Part shown: in pieces, positions 34,190 to 45,306 of the stretch
Numbering within the stretch: position 1 is the first letter of the stretch
How the letters are laid out: the number at the start of each line of letters is the position of its first letter
Translations under genes and position numbers: made by a program
Origin: Allacma fusca
Lineage: Eukaryota > Arthropoda > Collembola > Symphypleona > Sminthuridae
Direction of reading: 5' to 3'
Assembly (NCBI GenBank): GCA_947179485.1
Contig: OX359246.1
Span: 14,384,001-14,448,000, forward strand
Length of the DNA: 64,000 bases
The notes under the pieces: model-generated
Told to the model about the DNA's origin: nothing
Database searches by the model: none
What the model saw: only the letters and a program-made list of their open reading frames with translations

Positions 34190-35330
34190 TTACAAGAAGT
34201 TCAAGTTGTAAGATAGGCCTTGAACTGCCGACTGCTAAAGGAATATTTCGTCAGTCAAGAGTCATAATGGTCTACGTGCACATGCTTTTGCACAATAATT
34301 AGACCATTTTCCCTCTACAGCGACGATTTGAAATAGATGAAGAGTTTACAAAAGATTTTAATGCTAACTTTTCAGACTCCTTGAGTCCTTTTGACAAAGA
34401 ACGTTTATAAACATGTGTTGTTTGATTCTGAGTTGCAGCATACATACATATATAAATAGCGTACAAGAAAAATATTATGCAAGCTCTTCAGAGTACTTGT
34501 GAGTCTTTGAATGACAAGAAAACCTCCGTAGAACGTGGTTTGCCCGATATTGTAATACAATTTCATAAGTATATGAAGAGATTGTAATAAAATTGAGATG
34601 AAATATAACTCAATGAAAGTAGTCTTTGAATGACCAAAATGTTACACAAATATTGATTACACTGAAATATTGAAAGAATATAATGATAATATAAAGAAAG
34701 GTATACCCTCGACGGCACTCGTGTAAGTCTTTAACTGGATTTCTAACTTTTAACTGGAAATTTAGAGATCGTTAAAAAATTCCAGTATGTTACCGAACAC
34801 GATAATAACCCCATAAAGTTCTTATTGTTGAAAGTTTATTTACACATCTGTTGATTTAATTCACATGATATTTGAAAGATCTTATTGAATGAATTTTTTA
34901 GAAACATTAGTGTAACTCAATTATGTATTTAATGAAGCTCCATGCGCTGTGCCTTTACAATTCAAATAAAAATAACCTCAAAAGGCAAGCAGTAACAGAA
35001 CATAATTATTATAAGTATATGTCGTAATGTAAGTACCTGAACTGTCCTCTGCTAAAGAAAATCTTTGGATTACAAAGATGAAGAGTACCAAAAAATAATT
35101 ATTGACCTTTCAATATTGAACTACATTTTTGACGCATATAAATATATTAGAAAAAAATTATTATGCAAGCTCTTGAGGGTACTTCAAACCCTTCAATGAC
35201 AAAGACCATTTATAGAACTTTGAACTGAAGTACATTTTGGAGAAGTATGAAGAGTTTGCCAGAAAATTATAACGTAAGGTGAGCTGTTGAATGGTGCATT
35301 TGTACCTCCGTGATAGCAGTCAGTCTATAT
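34190..35330. repeat. Cluster of IR-upstream repeat modules
   Basis: At least four degenerate copies. Typical words are 'ttatgcaagctcttsaggg', 'gtacttgtgagtctttgaatgac', 'tttgcccgatattg', 'atgaagagtttgc' and 'agaaaattat', in that order, at about 34210-34400, 34480-34640, 35030-35180 and 35160-35280. It lies upstream of IR gene 5 and downstream of gene 6. Short reading frames here are not genes. Confidence 0.5.
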
Positions 35331-36001
35331 GTATAATAACATATGTATGTACTGACATTTATTTACGTCTAATAGCTGCATGGTTTAATTTTTGCATACA
35401 TATGTATATGTAATAATAAGTAAATATACATATAATATAATCACAACCAATAGTTGCGTAAATTGATGTTTGTGTAAATATTAATTACGTCCTACCTCTG
35501 AAATAAATGAGTAGAATCTCGATTGTTTAATATTTAGTGTATGTAATCATTAGGTCAATTATTTTATTCGTACATTGAAAAACATTTTAATTAGGGAACC
35601 TCTTTCAAATGCAGAGTGCATAACAGACTTGAAACATATGCATTAGGAATTTGCTGAAGAAATGTATTTTACCAAGAACCGTCGGAAATGTGTAGCTTGT
35701 TGTATTAAAACGCATTCAAATAATTAACGCAGTCCAAAACCATATAAAGATTTCATTGTTGTAAGCTTATTTACACTTTGTTGATTTAATTCCAGTGATG
35801 ATCAACCAATCCAACTGAACTTACAATTTGTTTGGATACATTCATCGAACACAAATATTTACTTCGAAATTTTAAATCCTTACTACGTAAATACATACCT
35901 CAACATTCATGTAGAACAATTTTTGTAGCAGTAATTACCATTATTATTCAGTTGTGGTATATACTTTAATAAATAATTTTTATAGAGACTCATGCAGTAC
36001 A
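35331..36001. other. 3' flank of IR gene 6, no gene seen
   Basis: AT-rich spacer without recognised features. Confidence 0.35.
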
Positions 36002-38176
36002 CTAGGCTAAGAAACCATATTTAGGAACTCTCAATGAGCGAAACTTCTTTGCTACCCAAATAAAAACAACCTCAATAAAAAAACAGAAACAAGACACTCC
36101 TGAACATGTCGTAAAAAGATAAAACACAATTTTTAATACACTCATTTTCAAACCAATCAATTCCGCATTTGACTTCTCTTGGACACTTCCCCATACAAGT
36201 CCCATAGTATTGTATTTTGCCCGAAGTCCTCTCCTGTCCAAAACTTCCCCATTATTTTCATACCAATTCCGAAACAAGGTATGGTTTCTCCGTGCTTTTA
36301 AAATCAAGTATGTTCGTATTTCTTGGAGCTTACTCCTGGCGTCCTCGTATTTGAGCCACAAGGTCCACAACCCACTTTGAACTATTTGCATTATGGTCCC
36401 CGTAAATTGGGGTGTGAAGCAATTTCTGAGAATTAAAAGAGGAGACCTTTGGAGAAACAAATGCATGCTTGAGCCCTTCAAAAGCCCCACCTTCCTCTTC
36501 GTTAATTTTACCAGCAATGAGTACAAGGATATCTCTCTCTTGGTCCCGATTAAAATATGATCCGGAGATAACTCAAACCGTTTTGAAGGAGACTGGATTT
36601 TGTAACCCTTTGCCTTGCTACTCCTAGTAAAAGCTATTTCGGATATTGAAGAGTTTGTGAATACTACATTTTTGTATAGTTGTCTTAAAGATTTCCTCAT
36701 TTGCTTTGTAGGGTGACCTTCCTCCAGTATTTGTTCAATGGACAAATGTATCAAGGATTCCTTGCTAAAATTGTACTGGCTAAAATAATGGGATGTTGAG
36801 AGTAAGAAGACTTTGCTCCTTATTAATTCTTCCATATTGGAAGGGAGATGCGGTAGCGTCGTTCCTGTGAGTGATGAAAATAGCAAACCTTTGTAACCGT
36901 TAGTTATGACAATTGCTGTAGTAATCCAAATTGCTAGCACAACTACAGCTTTAAACCCCAACAGTTTTAATGTCCCTCTCTTTGGGATTTGTCCCTGTTC
37001 CAGCAAAGTTGCCAAAATTATTTGAGCAGAAGATATCCTTGGTTGTTTCCTTCCTCGAACTAATTTCAGAACAAATATGGCGCAGAGGGCTGACACAACA
37101 GCCGAGAGCCAAGTTGAGAGATCCATCTTACGCCATAAAGCTGATTGACTCAAAACAGGCCTCAGGACCCAAACAAATGTAAAAGGAACATAAAATTCTC
37201 CTGAAATTACCCACTCATATATAAACTGTTCTTCGTAATTGACAACCAGGTCCTTCAAATATTTATCTGCTATCATGCCACTTATAATGCTACTCGCGGA
37301 GTCCCTTGTGAAGACAAAGTCATCAGTTCGGCTTTCAAATTTGGCGGTAAAATTTAATTTGTTTTGTAGAGCGAGGTGCATGCAAGACAGGGCGCCCTTG
37401 CTCAGTGTTATCCGTAAAGGACTGCAGCTTCCGGATGCTATTGTAACCATCTGATGAACATAGGCTTGACGAAGGTTTTTGTTTAGTTCGTTGTTCAATT
37501 CTTCAATTATGTCCAGGTCTATTTTAGGCAACTCGTAAAAAATGAGATCACTGCGTCTACTTCGAAATTCCAAGGAACAAGACACGCAGAGTAGCTGAGT
37601 GTTTCTCCCGCCTCTGCGAATAAAAATTATTTTAGCAGTTGTTCCTGCTAACAAGTAATTCTTGTGCATTATGTGCCAGAGAGGTTCCTCATGTATTTTT
37701 GCATCGTGACTTGTCAAAACAACAAAATAATCCTGATTTTCCTTTAGATGGTGTCCACCAGTGTGATGGGGAAGGTACCAGAAAAGGTACCCAATGCTCG
37801 TTTCTTGGTCAACAAGTCGTCCAAGGTACATGTGTGTGAAGCATTGTGTATGCCTTTGATGGGGTCTCCTTAATTGGGGGTAAAAACTAAAACCCCAACC
37901 TCTGGTATCATTCGTGGGCCAATACAAGTCCCGTCCAATCGTGGGGACTCTTACAACTGTTTGATAAAAGTAAGCAAATTCTAGTAACTCATCAGTAAAA
38001 TAATAGTTACCGGGGATGGCTGCGAATGTTAGTAATTTTATGGTGCAAGACTTGAACACTGAGAATGGGGTTGGATCCTCCATTGATGATGGCTGCATGC
38101 CAAGATTTATTTTTGAGAGAACAAAATTTAATTCAAATATTATTACCAGTGTATAATATGTAGGATCGAATTTCAT
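36002..38176 (-). CDS. Divergent ionotropic receptor (IR), gene 6, outlier of the array
   Basis: Intronless, 724 residues. The N-terminus differs from the other five (MKFDPTYYTLVIIFELNFVLS) but still has a hydrophobic signal-like stretch. Shared features: PFSVFKSCTIKLLTF near the start, FIRRGGRNTQLLCVSCSLE, SGSCSPLRI, first helix after SALWRKMDLSTW, pore segment LLEQGQIP, second helix then GYKGLLFSSLTG, S2 motif IVQSGLWTLW, final helix rich in Phe/Cys (FTTCSGVSCFCFFIEVVFIW). The extracellular loop with HTGGHHLKENQ is specific to this copy. It probably represents an older duplicate of the same subfamily. No lesion seen. Confidence 0.82.
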   Translation of the reverse strand: MKFDPTYYTLVIIFELNFVLSKINLGMQPSSMEDPTPFSVFKSCTIKLLTFAAIPGNYYFTDELLEFAYFYQTVVRVPTIGRDLYWPTNDTRGWGFSFYPQLRRPHQRHTQCFTHMYLGRLVDQETSIGYLFWYLPHHTGGHHLKENQDYFVVLTSHDAKIHEEPLWHIMHKNYLLAGTTAKIIFIRRGGRNTQLLCVSCSLEFRSRRSDLIFYELPKIDLDIIEELNNELNKNLRQAYVHQMVTIASGSCSPLRITLSKGALSCMHLALQNKLNFTAKFESRTDDFVFTRDSASSIISGMIADKYLKDLVVNYEEQFIYEWVISGEFYVPFTFVWVLRPVLSQSALWRKMDLSTWLSAVVSALCAIFVLKLVRGRKQPRISSAQIILATLLEQGQIPKRGTLKLLGFKAVVVLAIWITTAIVITNGYKGLLFSSLTGTTLPHLPSNMEELIRSKVFLLSTSHYFSQYNFSKESLIHLSIEQILEEGHPTKQMRKSLRQLYKNVVFTNSSISEIAFTRSSKAKGYKIQSPSKRFELSPDHILIGTKREISLYSLLVKLTKRKVGLLKGSSMHLFLQRSPLLILRNCFTPQFTGTIMQIVQSGLWTLWLKYEDARSKLQEIRTYLILKARRNHTLFRNWYENNGEVLDRRGLRAKYNTMGLVWGSVQEKSNAELIGLKMSVLKIVFYLFTTCSGVSCFCFFIEVVFIWVAKKFRSLRVPKYGFLA

Positions 38177-38591
38177 TTTTGAAAGACTGTTGGCCTTTTA
38201 GGCATATTGTATAATCCTTATTCTGAACACACTGGAGCTGGCATGTGTGGGGGAAATTTCGATGAAAGTTTGACGTTATTTTTAACTCCTATTTTTAACG
38301 TTTCATGCTCAAGGAGCTCGTGGCAGGAAAATACTTGAGATTTAAGAAGTGGAACCAACGGCTCTTGAATACATGCTTGTTACTTTTGGTATTAATACAT
38401 TTTGTCAGAACTCTGAGCCCTGGCAACCATTTTGCTCTTAAATGTAACCCTGTTTACACAATCAACGTTTGCTCACCTGTTGAGCTCAAGAATTATTATA
38501 CAGATTAATTTGGCATGTGAAAAAATAAGAATAGGACACTCTAGATTGTTACAAGAAAATGCAATTTTCTCAAAATCAAGACTGTGATATA
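38177..38591. other. Upstream flank of IR gene 6
   Basis: No gene recognised. It should hold the gene 6 promoter, but no clear TATA box matches those of genes 4 and 5. Confidence 0.35.
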
Positions 38592-38599
38592 CTATATAG

Positions 38600-39785
38600 C
38601 AGGCACTCCGGAACGTCCAACAAAGTGGGGGGGACAACTTTTTTAAATTAGTTTCAGTTATTTTGCTAGTGGCCACATCCAAACGTATGTATGTACATAT
38701 AAGGTTACATTTTTTTCGTTAGCTACCTTATAAGCATGCAAAATCTGGATCCTCCAGTTTTTTTCTTTAAAAGAACAAGCTTCTGCAAAAGACACCAATT
38801 CATTCTCATACGTTAGAAACGATTCTTACAAACACTAGACACTAACAAAATTTTATAGATTTTAAATAGACTGAATTAGTTGCTGGAATGGTTCGATCTG
38901 TTCCTTGATTTTTGATCTGGTCTGGTCTAAGCGTAGGACCATTCCGCAAGACCTGTTCCACCATTTTAGTCCAAGGAACATTCTCCCGTAGATTTACGGG
39001 TTTAGAAGTGCATGTCCTGTTCCATCCGTTGAACCAGACCATTTGGACAAAATTTGCGGAGGTGAATTCTTAGAAGTAAATGTTTCACGAAAAAACGTAT
39101 ATTAAATGGTAATAATTATTAATATCCAGAAATAAACTTCTTTGGTTAATAATAATACTCTGTTGTATTTTTTCAATATTATCAGCGCGAAAAAATCTCG
39201 ACTGCTTCGACCGAATTGTCCGTTATGCTCCTATTACAGGAATGGTATTAACTGTCTGGTCCGTTATTTTGGAACATATTTATTAGTATGGCTTGAATTT
39301 GGAAAAACGTTATAAGCAAAGGTTTCAAATTGTTCAAACTTTTGATCCAGACCAGGTAAGGGGAGGTCAAAATGTTCATCAAAGGTAGCGGCAAACAATA
39401 TTCAAAAAGGTCAATAATAGCAAAGAATGGCAGATAGAAAGATATCCTGTAATTCCTTGACCGACAACTTTCACAGCTCAATTTTGGTAGTTACCTAGAT
39501 GAACCAATCTCCACAAGTATGGATAAACCAGAATGAAAAAGATGCTCTGCAATACGGTGTAAACATTTTTGTTTAAGAGAAATAGGTTGTTTCCAGATTT
39601 TTAAATACAACTAATAGTATTTTGTACTGGATTTTTAAAAATAATTGAAGCTTTATTGCAGTCTTAACATGAAAAGGGTTATTTGATTCTTGAAAAGTGG
39701 GGGGACAGTAGAATAGAATGTCCCTCCCTGACGTTTTTTGGGAGGGACAATGACCCTCCTGTCCCCCCTTGTTCCGGAGTGCCTG
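38600..39785. mobile_element. hAT-like non-autonomous element with 8-bp TSD
   Basis: Left end CAGGCACTCCGGAAC and right end GTTCCGGAGTGCCTG are perfect inverted repeats of 15 bp. The sequence ctatatag lies directly before (38592-38599) and after (39786-39793). Next to the ends lie G-runs 'gtgggggggaca' and 'gggggacag'. The middle (38870-39060) iterates ggtctggtc/gaccattcc words like those of the element at 42859, so a second, older insertion may sit inside. No transposase. Confidence 0.85.
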
Positions 39786-39793
39786 CTATATAG

Positions 39794-40974
39794 TAGCCCT
39801 TGCTATGTAAAATTAGTCAATACATGCAAATATCTATTATGACTATCTATAAAGTAATACATGAGACACCACCAGACTGTGCATCAATTTTATTAAAATC
39901 GAAATTCATTTATTAAATACAATAATTTTACCATTATCAGAAATAACGGGTTATAAACTCCTCACAATTTTTGAAAATATCCCTGATTTACAGATTCCTT
40001 TTCAATGAAGTTGAACACAGCCGTTGTTCGACAGCTTGCTATGTATAATAAAGAATGGATTCCACTGAAACCCATTTAAATGTGAAAAAGGTTCAAAACA
40101 AATTATTTATTTCCGACATATCTCGAAACTTAATATATCTATGAGGGAAGGAGGTTGCAATATAAGCATTCAATTATCATCTTATAAGAATTGTTGGCAT
40201 TATCGTACAAATAGGACGCAAGGTCAGTAAAGTAAAGAAGGAAAGTAGAATATTCTCATGCCATTTTTTCCATCAACGATACAACGTATTTGCAAAACGA
40301 TGTATTTGAACTTTTTGTATAGAAAATATTGTACGGACTAATTTGAGTTGATCATCATTTTTCCAAATCAAATATCAACAATCAAGGCGTAAATGCAAGA
40401 GGCAAGACTGAATATTTATTTTATATTGAAGCTTTATAAAAAAACATTTATAAACTTGTAGAGCCTGAGAAGGAACGTTTTGACCTAGGCAGGCGAAATT
40501 AGACTCAAATGCAGCCCCATGAGTGTTTTGAAAGCCAAGTACAGATGCCTCTTCTTTTAACATCGAAATTAATGACATTAATCAAAAGGACTGAAATCCA
40601 AATATTCCCTGCAAGAAATGATAGTATATTATCCCTTCTAAAATTTTGTACATATTCACTGCAATAAATACTCAAAGTCTCATAAATTAAGGAATAAAAA
40701 TGCTCAAATTGCACTCACAAAATGGCGTTTTCAATTGGGCTACTATGTACTATGTGAGTGAGACTTGTAGCAATAAGAAACGGATCAGGCTCGAAGCTAA
40801 CAAATATATATTTATTCCGAACTTATATCGTAATACGTCTTAAAATAATTGTAATGTTACGCTCCCAATGAAGCTAAATAAATTTAATCTCAAGAACCTG
40901 CCCCTTGAAATTCTTCTTTGATGAGCTCATTGTTTAAGTCGACAAACACGCGATCTGACTGACTTTTTAAGCTC
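39794..40974. other. Spacer, no gene seen
   Basis: AT-rich, with small frames on both strands only. Confidence 0.35.
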
Positions 40975-40976
40975 TA

Positions 40977-41045
40977 CAGTGATTTTCCTATATAGTGGTT
41001 TCCAAGGGAGCGACAAATTCCTGCCACTATATAGGGATACCACTG
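40977..41045. mobile_element. Short palindromic MITE, Tc1/mariner-like
   Basis: CAGTG at the left and CACTG at the right, each flanked by TA (40975-40976, 41046-41047). The arms 'cctatatagtgg' and 'ccactatatagg' pair over about 25 bp with two mismatches. At 69 bp it is a minimal foldback element. Confidence 0.55.
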
Positions 41046-41858
41046 TATGTTACTAATGGTTAACAATATACTATTAATGTTTATAGACAATAACTGTAAC
41101 TAAATTTGTTTATAAATTTATTTATTTTTACAGAATACTCAAACGTATGAGGTATGCTGAGCTTCATTGAGTATAAGATATTCAGTAACTTTAGGTTTCC
41201 TCATACTATTAATAATGTTAGTCGTAACAAACTTTTCGACTGCAAGGTCACCATTCCAGACAAATTAATCGGAACTACTCTGCAAAGAAATGCATATTTT
41301 TTGGCATGTACACTTTCCAAAACATCATATGAAGCAGACCTGCGTTCGGGTCAAATATTTTGAGGATTCGAACCTGAACTTGACCTGCACTTGAACTATC
41401 AAGTAGATATTTGTCAGTACTCGAACTTGGCGTTTCGGGTCCCAGTAATTACTTGCCATACAAAGTCATATCTTGCAAGTAATCTTTCCTAAACCCGAAC
41501 TTGATCTGATACTTGAATGTCGGGTCCATAAGTTTTGAGAACCGAATTTGGAATTGACTTGAACCCGAACTTGGATTTAAAGTAATTACTTGAATCTTGC
41601 AACTTCGTAGTATGAAGTTGCAAAACAATTCCTACGGGTGTAGCTAAGATTTTCAGATTCCATTGTCTCTATTAAATTCAGATTCGGGTTCACTCATGGT
41701 TTTTTCTTTGTGTTACAGTCTCACCGGACAATTTACTTCAACAGTTGCTCAAAAATGATGAAAAATTAGAAGAATAGTTTTAAGCACGACGATTTACAGA
41801 ATACACAACAGTCACTCCAAATGAAAGTGAGCTCCAGCTTCTGTGCATATCTCTTCAG

Positions 41859-42838
41859 CAGAGCTGCTTTCAGGTAGTAAAAAATCAAGATCCGCACCTG
41901 AACCCGACCCGCACCTGAAATATCAGGTTAATTGTTTTCGTCGACCCGAACTTGGCCCTCCGGATCCGAGTTAATTTCCGCACCTGTCAGGTATTTTTGG
42001 ATCAGGTATTGCTTGGCTACCCGCACCTGAAAAAATACCTGAGGTGCGGATCTCAAAACAAACCCGACCCGAACTTGAACCCGAACCTGAACCCGAACCT
42101 GACTTTCATTTATTTTGTCAGAGGAAACTTATAAACATAAGTTCTATCCTAAGACTTTATCAAAGTAAATATGATTTACAAATGACGTTAAGTTAAAAAT
42201 TCAAAAATTTGTACTAATTGTAAGTATCATGCAGCACAAAAAGAATCGGAACAGCTATTGAAGCTTCCCCAAGCATTCTCTGAGTGATAGCTTTAGAAAG
42301 AGACCGCAGATAATCGTCATGCCTTTCAAATTTTAACGAAGTTAAGGCACAAGTATACACGAAATAGATTCCAAATCGATGATGTCTGTCTGCTACAACG
42401 CTAAGACTATATCATGAAATTAATTAGCAAAGTTTGACTGTTTGTTAATTTAATTAATATGGCGGATCTCACGCATCACTAAATACAACGTGTCTTTCAG
42501 CCATTTGAAGCTACATTAACGTTCAGATCAGCATGAAAGTTTCATTCACGTGAACTTAAAGTTAAATTATTAAGGTAAAAAAATACTTGCAAAATACCTG
42601 AAATTGCAAGTTCGGGTTCAGGTATTTTGAATTCGTCGTACCGAACCTGTACCTGACATTGAGGTCAGGTATATTTTTTAAACCCGAACTTGATCGTAAC
42701 CCGACCTGTAATATCAGGTGCGGATCCTGGATGTACCCGCACTTGACCCGAACCTACGGTACTTTTTTTTTGTAGCTGACCCGAACCCGACCCGACGGGT
42801 ATTTTTCAGGTACTACCTGATAACTGCAAGCAGCTCTG
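41859..42838. mobile_element. hAT-like element inserted in a related element
   Basis: Left end CAGAGCTGCTTTCAG; right end (reverse complement) CAGAGCTGCTTGCAG. Flanks ctcttcag (41851-41858) and ctctgcag (42839-42846) agree at 7 of 8 positions. Subterminal words are 'acctgaacccgac' and 'gacccgaacct'. Its ends resemble those of its host element, so this is a self-type insertion. Confidence 0.8.
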
Positions 42839-42858
42839 CTCTGCAGGCATTGTTTTTG

Positions 42859-43201
42859 TAGGGATGCCAATGGTTTGGTCCGGACCATTTATAATGGTGC
42901 GTTATTGGTTTGGTCCGGTCTGGTTCCGGATTTGTATGGTCTGGTCCGGTCTGATTCAACACTTGGACTACACCAGATACAATTGGTCCAGCTTCAGGAC
43001 CAGACCAGACCTGATCACAGGAAAATTTATGAGTTAACCAAATCCCATGGAACAAATTAAAACTGACATTTCTGGGGATAAAAGAAGAATTTGACGGGAT
43101 AAAATGTAATTATTTAATTGCTTTCAATGGTGTTCTGAACGATGGTCTTTGGTCTGGTCTGGTCCGAACGACTGGATCAGACCAGACCATAGGCATCACT
43201 A
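42859..43201. mobile_element. Third nested element, hAT-like MITE
   Basis: Left end TAGGGATGCCAATGGT and right end (reverse complement) TAGTGATGCCTATGGT. The interior iterates 'ggtctggtccgg' and 'ccagaccag' words. A target duplication is not clear (tgtttttg against gtttctag). It sits 20 bp from the end of the previous insertion, inside the outer element. Confidence 0.65.
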
Positions 43202-43551
43202 GTTTCTAGAATGTTTTGCAGAAGTGCGAAGAACCGAGGGCGAAGAACGCACAAAGGAATCAAACGTTGAAACTAACATACTTGAATCGGTACTCGAAAG
43301 TCCAAGTTCGGGTTCAAGTAAAATCCATGCCTAGACTCGAACTTGAACTTGATCCGTAGTACAAGTCAATTCTGTGTGCTTGCACTTGGACCAGAACCGA
43401 CTTGAAGTTCCAAGTTCGGATCCAGCAAATACTTGAACTTGACCCGATTCAACCAAGTAGAAACGCTCATGATCCCGAACTTGTTCCGAACTTGACCTGA
43501 CTTGATACTTGTCAAGTACTACTTGAACTTGAGCGCAGCTCTGATATGAAG

Positions 43552-44195
43552 AATACAGAGTCCTTCCAGAAACCAAATTACCGTCTTCAAATTCCTAGAA
43601 TTATGCAAATGGGAATTACTTCCACTGAGTACTCTGCGGTTTTTTCACTTTGAGGTTTGCTTGACTGTCTGTTTAATGTAGTGGTAGGACCAATTCAATT
43701 CAGAATTGGAAATTTTCTATTCGATTCAGTAGTATTTCGATTCGATTTGCAGCAAAGCCAAATCGAATGATTCGATTTGGGGTATTGAACTGAATCGAAT
43801 CATATCATGTGAATTGCAATTCAAACAATTCATCAAAACCGCTTCGGCTGGGCACATGTACCTTTTTTTCCACATATTCAAAGTTCAAATACTACGTATA
43901 CCACAACGTTTATTATTTTAGCGTAGCTTTTATTATACCCTTTATAATATGTATACTACAATGTATAGTAATACATATGACAGTGCTTTCCTGCTTGAAT
44001 CGTTTGATTTGTGATTCGATTCGATTCACTGAGTGAATTGCTTGACACTCAGTTCGGGGCCACATATCGTAGTTCGGAAAGTTCAACTTTGGACCGCTTA
44101 TCGTAGATGCCCCGCTACCGATACGCATCGTTATGGGTTCGCCCGATGCGGCTGGCTTTTACTTTCCCGACCAAATTTTTGAATATTACCACCTA
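43552..44195. repeat. Region with iterated 'attcgattcga' words
   Basis: About 43690-43830 and 43990-44050 repeat 'cgattcgattt'/'aaatcgaat' words in both orientations, in the same style as the hAT-like subterminal arrays, with 'gtggtaggacc' on the left. I could not define both ends. No gene. Confidence 0.35.
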
Positions 44196-44310
44196 CCACC
44201 TGACATACCACTTTACATACCACCAACCGGTAATTTTGCATACCACCTACCACCTCACCTACCACCTACCGGCAGTCTTATATACCACCTACCACCGACA
44301 GCAATCAAGT
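44185..44310. repeat. Simple repeat of 'taccacc' type
   Basis: Imperfect iteration of 'ataccacctaccacct' with variants. The short histidine/proline-rich frames across it (44107-44330) are artefacts. Confidence 0.7.
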
Positions 44311-44547
44311 TTGTAACAATCAATTATTAAACTGTCATTCATTTCAATTGTTTCGCAATGACAGTTGATTCGTTGCAAATTAAAGATGGGGGTGAATTTA
44401 GACGTGCTGAAATCCGAAACAATTGGTTTTACTTATTTCATTTGACAAATTGATACTAACGAACGAGCTTTCAGTGTATTTCAACTATGTGGAATGGTTA
44501 TCTTCAGAAAGGCAGGGAACATACCGTATCATTTATACAAACAAATT

Positions 44548-44633
44548 TTTAAAAGATACCATTTTCATTTCGTAAATTATCCTTTTTAAATGGGATCTAG
44601 AAGGTACTAGGTTTCAGAATTTAGCCAACGATG
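44548..44633. mobile_element. Second, degenerate copy of the 24704-24815 MITE
   Basis: Contains 'gataccattttcattt', a central 'tttttaaa', 'gaaggtac' and 'tttagccaacgat' in the same order as the first copy; the left arm is worn. Confidence 0.5.
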
Positions 44634-44729
44634 TGTGGGAATACTTAATTAATTCACTTCAAAAACAAATCTATTGAAGCAGATTTTTGGTGGAAGTGGT
44701 TCTCAAGCTGTCGATTTGCATTTAGCGGA

Positions 44730-45306
44730 GTGCATTCCTTAGCAAATTCCTTAAGTGACCTCCGTGATTAAATTCCATAAGTGGCCTCCGTGTAGCAAAT
44801 TTCTTAAGTTTAATACAAGGATGTAACATACGAACTTGACATTGAAGGGGAACATTGTAATTTACTACAGTCGTTCATTGGGAGGGAGTTACATATCTTA
44901 TGGGATTTGCTACACAGAGGTCACTTAAGGAATTTCCTACATGGAGGTCACTTAAGGAATTTCCTACACGGAGGTCACTTAAGGAATTTCCAACACGGAG
45001 GTCATTTAAAGAATTTCCTACACGGAGGTCACTTAAGGAATTTCCTACACGGAGGTCATTTAAGGAATTTCCTACACGAAGGTCACTTAAGGAATTTCCT
45101 ACACGGAGGTCACTTGAGGAATTTCCTACACGGAGGTCACTTAAGGAATCTGCTACACAGAGGTCACTTAAGGAATTTCTTACACGGAGGTCACTTAAGG
45201 AATTTGCTACACAGAGGTCACTTAAGGAATTTCCTACACGGAGGCCATTTATGGAATTAACTACAGGGAGGCCACTTAAGGAATTAACTACAGGGAGGCC
45301 ACTTAA
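44730..45306. repeat. 27-bp tandem repeat array, left part
   Basis: About 15 head-to-tail copies from about 44900, consensus 'cctacacggaggtcacttaa' plus 'ggaattt'. Three degenerate copies in the opposite orientation lie at 44730-44815. Because 27 is a multiple of three and the unit lacks stops in several frames, both strands stay open (148 codons minus, 157 and 117 codons plus); none of these is supported as a gene. The array continues beyond the inserted element at 47116. Confidence 0.9.

Larger units (their letters stand above)
41335..43543. mobile_element. Outer hAT-like element of a nested set, 8-bp TSD
   Basis: Left end CAGACCTGCG and right end CGCAGCTCTG are inverted with one mismatch; atatgaag flanks both sides exactly (41327-41334 and 43544-43551). 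Subterminal zones 41340-41600 and 43270-43530 iterate 'gaacttgaacc'/'caagttcgggtt' words in both orientations. Two other elements (41859-42838 and 42859-43201) have inserted inside it. No coding capacity remains. Confidence 0.85.

Noticed and set aside
41952-42134. Frame with PDPNLNPNLNPNL repeats
   Set aside because: Produced by 'cctgaacccgaa' words of a hAT-like element.
42859-43201. 8-bp target duplication for the third nested element
   Set aside because: tgtttttg and gtttctag agree at only half the positions; not claimed.
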